In this document: piece by piece, positions 50,175-54,079 of the stretch
How the letters are laid out: each line of letters begins with the position of its first letter
Position numbering within the stretch: position 1 is the stretch's first letter
From: Pseudomonadota bacterium
GTDB taxonomy: Bacteria; Desulfobacterota; Desulfovibrionia; Desulfovibrionales; Desulfovibrionaceae
Assembly: GCA_018822105.1 (NCBI GenBank)
Contig: JAHJLB010000012.1
Location: 1-54,079, forward strand
Length of the DNA: 54,079 nt
Reading direction: 5' to 3'
Program-made: the position numbers and the translations under genes
The notes under the pieces: model-generated
The model's database searches: none
What the model was told of the DNA's origin: nothing
Seen by the model: only the letters and a program-made list of their open reading frames with translations

Positions 50175-51107
50175 CTAGATCTTCGTGGTCTTGGCCACGC
50201 CGAAGAGACCGGTGGGCTTGAGCCAGAGGATGCCCAGGAGCACCGAGAAGGCGAACAGGTCGCGCAGGGTGCTGGGGAACACGGCCACCACGCCGATCTC
50301 GATGAAGCCCAGCAAAAACCCGCCCACGATGGCGCCGCGGATGTCGCCGATGCCGCCCACAACCGCGGCGATGAAGGCCTTCCAGCCGATGAGCGCGCCC
50401 ATGTAGGGCTCCAGGATGGGATAGCTCATGGCGAAGAGGATGCCCGCCAGGCCGGCCATGCTGGAGCCCAGGATGAAGGTGAAGACGATGATGGTGTCCA
50501 GCGGGATGCCCATGAGCGGGATGGCGAACTTGTCGTAGCTGATGCCGCGCATGGCCATGCCGATCTTGGTGCGCGTGACGATGAACTGCAGGAGCCCGAA
50601 GACCACCACGGCGGCCACGATGACGATGACCTTCAGATTGGTCACCGAGACCCCGCCGAAGGTCCAGACGACCTTCTGCAGCAGCTCGGGAAAGCTCTTG
50701 CGGCTGGCGCCCAGGAGGGCCAGGTTGCCGTTCTCCAGGATCAGCCCGGCCATGAGCGCGGTGATGACCACGTAGAGCCGGTCCGCGCCCTTGCGCCGCA
50801 GCGGGCGGTACATGGTGCGCTCCAGGGTCACGCCCACAAGCGAGGTCAGGATCATGGTCACGGGCACGGTGATGGCCAGGGTGAGCCCCGGCGAAAGGCC
50901 CGCGCCGGCGGCCACGCCGTCCGCGCCCAGGAGCATGATGGCCACGAAGTAGGCGATGTACGCGCCGACCATGAAGATGTCGCCGTGGGCGAAGTTGATC
51001 AGGCGCAGGACGCCGTACACCAGGGTGTAGCCCAGGGCGATGAGGGCGTAGAAGCTGCCGAACTGCAACGCGTTTAAGACATGCTGAAAAAATTCCACCG
51101 GGGACAC
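50175..51107 (-). CDS. livH: Branched-chain amino-acid ABC transporter permease LivH
   Basis: 310 residues, about eight membrane helices. LIALGYTLVYGVLRLINFAHG is the typical N-terminal part (landmarks ALGYTLVYG and INFAHGD). The start is a GTG at 51107 (VSPVEFFQHVL), chosen because AAGGCAAG precedes it; a second GTG nine bases later is possible. Upstream in-frame sequence is Arg/Pro-rich and not part of the family. Confidence 0.93.
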   Translation of the reverse strand: MSPVEFFQHVLNALQFGSFYALIALGYTLVYGVLRLINFAHGDIFMVGAYIAYFVAIMLLGADGVAAGAGLSPGLTLAITVPVTMILTSLVGVTLERTMYRPLRRKGADRLYVVITALMAGLILENGNLALLGASRKSFPELLQKVVWTFGGVSVTNLKVIVIVAAVVVFGLLQFIVTRTKIGMAMRGISYDKFAIPLMGIPLDTIIVFTFILGSSMAGLAGILFAMSYPILEPYMGALIGWKAFIAAVVGGIGDIRGAIVGGFLLGFIEIGVVAVFPSTLRDLFAFSVLLGILWLKPTGLFGVAKTTKI

Positions 51108-51196
51108 CTTGCCTTGGGGGTGATGCGCGGGCCGTTTTCCGGGTCTCGGACAGGGCGCACGGTCGCGAAGCTTCCGGCCCGCAGAAAAACGATGCG

Positions 51197-51222
51197 GGCG
51201 GGGACCCGTCCCGGCCCCCGCC
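51197..51222 (-). terminator. Hairpin between livK and livH
   Basis: GGCGGGG (51197-51203) pairs with CCCCGCC (51216-51222). On the minus strand CGCATCGTTTTTC follows. A leaky terminator here would yield more binding protein than permease, as is usual for such operons. Confidence 0.55.
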
Positions 51223-51244
51223 ACGCACGATACCTGTCAGTCGA

Positions 51245-52426
51245 CTACGGGCAGACGGATTCCTTGAACTCGAACTTGCCCTCGGGGCTGATCTGCACGA
51301 CCACGGCGCACTTGTCCGGGTCGCCGGTGCCGTGGAACTTCATGGTGCCGGTGATGCCGGCGAATTCCTTGATGTTGGCCAGGGCGTCGCGCACGATCTT
51401 GCGCTCGGTCTTGATGTCCTTCTCGACCTTGCCGGCCTCCTGGATGGCCTGGAGCACCAGGCGGGTGGCGTCCCAGGTCAGGGCGGCCACGTCGTCGGGC
51501 ACGTACTTGTACTTCTCGTTGTAGCGGTCGATGAATTCCTTGGTGGCGCCCTGGGCGCCGGCGGCGGCATAGTGGGTGCTGAAGAACTGGCCGATGCACT
51601 CCTTGCCGCACAGGGTCATGAGCTCAGCAGAGCCCCAGGCGTCGGAGCCCATGAAGGGGCCCTTGTAGCCCAGGTCGCGGGCCTGCTTGATGATGAGCGC
51701 CACCTGGTTGTAGTTGTCGGGCACGAAGATGAAGTCGGGCTTGGCGGCCACGATCTTGGTCAGCTGGGCCGAGAAGTCCTGGTCCTTGGTGCCGTGGGAC
51801 TCAAAGGCCACCACGGTGCCGGCGCCGCTCTTCTTCTCCCACTCGGTCTTGAAGATCTCGGCCAGGCCCTTGGAGTAGTCGTTAGCGATGTCGAAGAGCA
51901 CGGCGCTGGTCTTGGCGCCGAACTGCTTGGCGGCGAAGTTCGCGGCCACCGGACCCTGGAAGGGGTCGAGGAAGGCGGCGCGGAAGACCCAGGGGCGGTC
52001 CTTGGTGGTGTCAGGATTGGTGGACCAGGGCGACACCATGGGGGTCTGGTTGTCGTTGCAGGCGCCGCCGGCGGGGATGGCCTGCTTGGAGGAGTTGGGG
52101 CCGATGATGGCCACGACGTTGTCCTGGGTGATGAGCTTCAGGGCGGCGTTGACGGCGCTCTCGGCCTTGGCCTCGTTGTCCTGGTAGACGAACTCGAGCT
52201 TGTACTTCTTGCCGCCCACTTCCAGGCCGCCCTTGGCGTTGATGTCTTCCTTGAGCATTTCGGCGGCGAACTTGGAGGCCTCGCCGACCTTGGGGATGTC
52301 GCCGGTGAGCTCCAGGTTGAAGCCTATCTTGATCACGTCGCCATCCTTGCCGCAGCCCGTGAGCGCGAAGGCGCCCAGAGCCAGGGCCAGAACCGCCAGC
52401 AACACTTTAACGGTCATGTTCTTCAT
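51245..52426 (-). CDS. livK: Branched-chain amino-acid ABC transporter substrate-binding lipoprotein
   Basis: 393 residues. Signal and lipobox LTGC (Cys25), then a periplasmic binding domain of type 1 (IKIGFNLELTGDIPKVGEA, VVAIIGPNSSKQAIPAGG, FIFVPDNYNQVALIIKQARDLG as landmarks of the Leu/Ile/Val-binding fold). It captures branched-chain amino acids or similar for LivHMGF. It is first in the operon. Ligand specificity is inferred from family only. Confidence 0.93.
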   Translation of the reverse strand: MKNMTVKVLLAVLALALGAFALTGCGKDGDVIKIGFNLELTGDIPKVGEASKFAAEMLKEDINAKGGLEVGGKKYKLEFVYQDNEAKAESAVNAALKLITQDNVVAIIGPNSSKQAIPAGGACNDNQTPMVSPWSTNPDTTKDRPWVFRAAFLDPFQGPVAANFAAKQFGAKTSAVLFDIANDYSKGLAEIFKTEWEKKSGAGTVVAFESHGTKDQDFSAQLTKIVAAKPDFIFVPDNYNQVALIIKQARDLGYKGPFMGSDAWGSAELMTLCGKECIGQFFSTHYAAAGAQGATKEFIDRYNEKYKYVPDDVAALTWDATRLVLQAIQEAGKVEKDIKTERKIVRDALANIKEFAGITGTMKFHGTGDPDKCAVVVQISPEGKFEFKESVCP

Positions 52427-52482
52427 CCTCTTCCTCCTCCGAGATGTAAAAAAATGTGCAACCCAAGACGCTATTGCTGGCT

Positions 52483-52511
52483 TGTTTACCCCAATCAGCA
52501 GAGGAGTTCAA
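52483..52511 (-). promoter_or_regulatory. Candidate livK promoter
   Basis: On the minus strand TTGAAC (complement of 52506-52511), 17 bases, TAAACA (complement of 52483-52488). It lies in an AT-rich gap between divergent livK and gmhA, about 57 bases before livK. Confidence 0.4.
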
Positions 52512-52582
52512 AGGAAATTTTCCGGAACAATGGTCGTGCCCCTGCGCCGAACATTCTTCGGCCCAACGAGGATGAAGGCGCG

Positions 52583-52611
52583 TTGCCTGCGCACGGAGAA
52601 TCGTGTATTCT
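52583..52611 (+). promoter_or_regulatory. Promoter for gmhA
   Basis: TTGCCT (52583-52588), 17 bases, TATTCT (52606-52611). Transcription would start about 36 bases before the ATG at 52654. Confidence 0.5.
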
Positions 52612-52653
52612 TGCACGCGTCTTTCAAAATACCGAACGTTCACCGGAGAGTGC

Positions 52654-53268
52654 ATGTCTGAGAAAGCTGTCCGCAAGGTTCTGGAGCACGCCCGCGAAGG
52701 CCTGCGCGTGCGCGAGGCCTTTTTTGAGGAGCAGGCGGCCGCCCTGGTCGAAATCGCCCGCACCGTCGCCCTGTGCTTCACCGAGGGGGGCAAGGTGCTC
52801 TTGTGCGGCAATGGCGGCAGCGCCGCCGACTGCCAGCACCTGGCCGCGGAGTTCGTCAACCGCTTCAAGCTGGAGCGCCCGCCCCTGCCGGCCCTGGCGC
52901 TGACCACCGACACCTCCATCCTCACGGCCATCGGCAACGACTACGGCTTCGACCTCGTCTTCGCCAAGCAGGTCCAGGCCCTGGGCCAGGCCGGCGACAT
53001 CCTGGTGGGCATCAGCACCTCCGGCACCAGCCGCAACGTGCTGGCCGCCCTGCGCGAGGCCAAGGCCCGCGGGCTTTCCACCATCGGCATGTGCGGGGCC
53101 ATGACCGGCGAGATGGAGCCCTTGTGCGACCACCTCATCAGCGTGGGCAGCAAGGACACCCCCCTGGTGCAGGAGGTGCACATCGCGGCCGGGCACATGC
53201 TCTGCCACGTGGTGGACCACTTCCTCTTCGAATCCGTCATGGAGCTCGGGCAGAGGCCCCAGGGATGA
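52654..53268 (+). CDS. gmhA: Sedoheptulose 7-phosphate isomerase
   Basis: 204 residues, one SIS domain. CGNGGSAADCQHLAAEFVNRF is the substrate loop (landmarks GNGGSAAD and HLAAEF), STSGTSRN binds phosphate, and QEVHIAAGHMLCH holds the catalytic His. It makes D-glycero-D-manno-heptose 7-phosphate for lipopolysaccharide core. CGGAGAG precedes the start MSEKAVRKV. The TGA overlaps the ATG of the response regulator (ATGA). Confidence 0.95.
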   Translation: MSEKAVRKVLEHAREGLRVREAFFEEQAAALVEIARTVALCFTEGGKVLLCGNGGSAADCQHLAAEFVNRFKLERPPLPALALTTDTSILTAIGNDYGFDLVFAKQVQALGQAGDILVGISTSGTSRNVLAALREAKARGLSTIGMCGAMTGEMEPLCDHLISVGSKDTPLVQEVHIAAGHMLCHVVDHFLFESVMELGQRPQG

Positions 53269-53705
53269 ACAGCCCGGAGCTGCCGCCGCAGGGCAGGCCG
53301 CAGCTGCGCATCCTCATCGTCGAGGACGAGCCCGTGAACCGGGAGTTTTTGGTGCTCTCGCTCAGCGGCCATGGCGACTGCCAGGCCGTGGGCTCCGGGG
53401 AGGAGGCCGTGCGCGCCCAGGCCGGCGCCCTGGCGGAAAACAGGCCCTTTGACGTGGTTTTTCTGGACATCATGCTGCCGGGCATGAACGGCCTGCAGGC
53501 CCTGGAGCACCTGCGCGAGCTGGAGCGCCAGCACAAGGCCCAGCCGCGCCGGCACGTCCCGGTGATCATCACCACCGGCCTGGACGACGACCGCACGGCC
53601 TCCCGCGCCTTCATCCAGGGCCAAGCCGCGTCCTACATGACCAAGCCCTTCCAGGCCGGGCAGATCACCGAAGAGCTCAGGAAGCTGGGGCTCATCGACC
53701 CGTAG
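53265..53705 (+). CDS. Receiver-only response regulator (CheY-like)
   Basis: 146 residues with one receiver domain. The acidic pair lies in VEDEPVNRE, the phospho-acceptor Asp in VFLDIMLPGMNG, Thr in IITTGLDD and Lys in YMTKPF. No output domain is present, so it acts by protein contact. It is coupled to gmhA by an ATGA overlap; no partner kinase is adjacent. The 3' end overlaps a convergent gene by 14 bases. Confidence 0.9.
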   Translation: MNSPELPPQGRPQLRILIVEDEPVNREFLVLSLSGHGDCQAVGSGEEAVRAQAGALAENRPFDVVFLDIMLPGMNGLQALEHLRELERQHKAQPRRHVPVIITTGLDDDRTASRAFIQGQAASYMTKPFQAGQITEELRKLGLIDP

Positions 53706-54079
53706 GATCCTCGCCCATCTCGCGGCGCACCACGATGGCCAGGCCCTTGCCGCGCAGGCGCTGGGCCACCTTCCGCGCCCGCTCCAGGGTGGGCAGGGTG
53801 GTCAGGACCAGCTGCGCCCGGCCCGACAGGTCCCAGACCCAGACGTTCTCCCCCACCAGAATGCCCGCCCGGCGCACCCGGGCCAGAAGCTCCTCGCGCG
53901 CGGCCTCGCGGGCCGCGAAATCGCCCTCGTCCAGCGGCCCGCCCTGGGCCAGCACCCACCAGCCCGGCCCGGAGCCCCTCTGCTCCTGCGCGGCCTGGCC
54001 CTGTCCGGCATGGTCCAGGCCGGCCAGTTCGCGCCCCGTGAGCTCGCGCCCGGCCAGCCCGGCCAGGGCGCTGCTCCCG
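53692..54079 (-). CDS. Unknown protein, 5' part outside window (possible SPOR-like C terminus)
   Basis: The minus-strand frame is open from its stop at 53692 to the window end, about 128 codons. The C-terminal 85 residues look like a small alpha/beta domain: GWWVLAQGG, then RVRRAGILVGENVWVWDLSG and ARKVAQRLRGKGLAIVVRR (landmarks). The pattern of a helix with an L-x-x-KG end followed by a strand resembles SPOR-type domains, but I cannot confirm it. The 5' end lies outside the window. It overlaps the response regulator by 14 bases. Confidence 0.62.
   Translation of the reverse strand, partial: GSSALAGLAGRELTGRELAGLDHAGQGQAAQEQRGSGPGWWVLAQGGPLDEGDFAAREAAREELLARVRRAGILVGENVWVWDLSGRAQLVLTTLPTLERARKVAQRLRGKGLAIVVRREMGEDPTGR

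Noticed and set aside
48471-51077. A plus-strand frame of about 870 codons opposite the liv genes
   Set aside because: His/Gln/Asp-rich shadow of the complete livH, livM and livG genes.
1-54079. tRNA, rRNA, CRISPR array, prophage or complete insertion sequence
   Set aside because: No cloverleaf, spacer-repeat pattern, transposase, integrase or phage gene was recognised on either strand.

Overview
The window is high-GC bacterial DNA with the gene content of a sulfate-reducing Desulfovibrio-type organism (Desulfovibrionales). The strongest evidence is a dsrA-dsrB-dsrD operon followed by cobB. The block rpmB / yceD-rpmF-plsX-fabH-fabG-acpP-fabF-glyA-comEB-ribD-ribE also has an order I recall from Desulfovibrio. 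Species cannot be fixed from the sequence alone.

Layout. 0-4.4 kb: the 3' part of a membrane diguanylate cyclase, convergent with a PabB-PabC fusion and a methyltransferase/redox-cysteine fusion. 4.6-14.4 kb: ribosomal protein, fatty-acid, serine/glycine, dCMP and riboflavin genes on the plus strand, ending in a small lipoprotein. 14.4-16.7 kb: an ilvBN operon on the minus strand, with a Val/Leu-rich leader peptide, an attenuator hairpin and a frameshift in ilvN. 16.8-19.5 kb: cheV, then a NeuB-like synthase coupled to an HTH/Rossmann regulator. 20-21.7 kb: fadD. 21.7-23.1 kb: arsM with a SigZ-type sigma factor. 23.5-24.1 kb: two tandem paralogous small proteins of unknown family. 24.2-27.9 kb: an exported cyclophilin, an exported unknown protein and a CHASE2 nucleotide cyclase. 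28-32.3 kb: cobB and dsrABD. 32.7-38 kb: a YkgJ-like protein, a small unknown, a cation exchanger, MauE/DoxX, two rhodaneses and ChrA.

38.1-44.9 kb is the most unusual part. Eight exported proteins are packed together: two small paralogs each built of two Gly/Asn/Val-rich beta-type repeats, a CsgG-like lipoprotein with peptidoglycan-binding and DUF4384-type regions, a second CsgG-like protein with a TPR-like tail, an exported caspase-like protein with a C-terminal CsgG/FlgT-like region, and three orphans. Two of the promoters share the same architecture, including an identical GCTTCGGG block just before the -10. I infer a dedicated envelope or surface-fibre system, possibly amyloid-like, that I do not recognise as described.

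45-54 kb: a GAF/H-box protein, fragments of a formylglycine-generating-enzyme-like gene and of a possible PEP-CTERM-type gene, a tandem CMD protein, a complete branched-chain amino-acid ABC operon (livK-H-M-G-F), gmhA coupled to a receiver-only response regulator, and a gene cut by the window end. I found no tRNA, rRNA, CRISPR array or intact insertion sequence.
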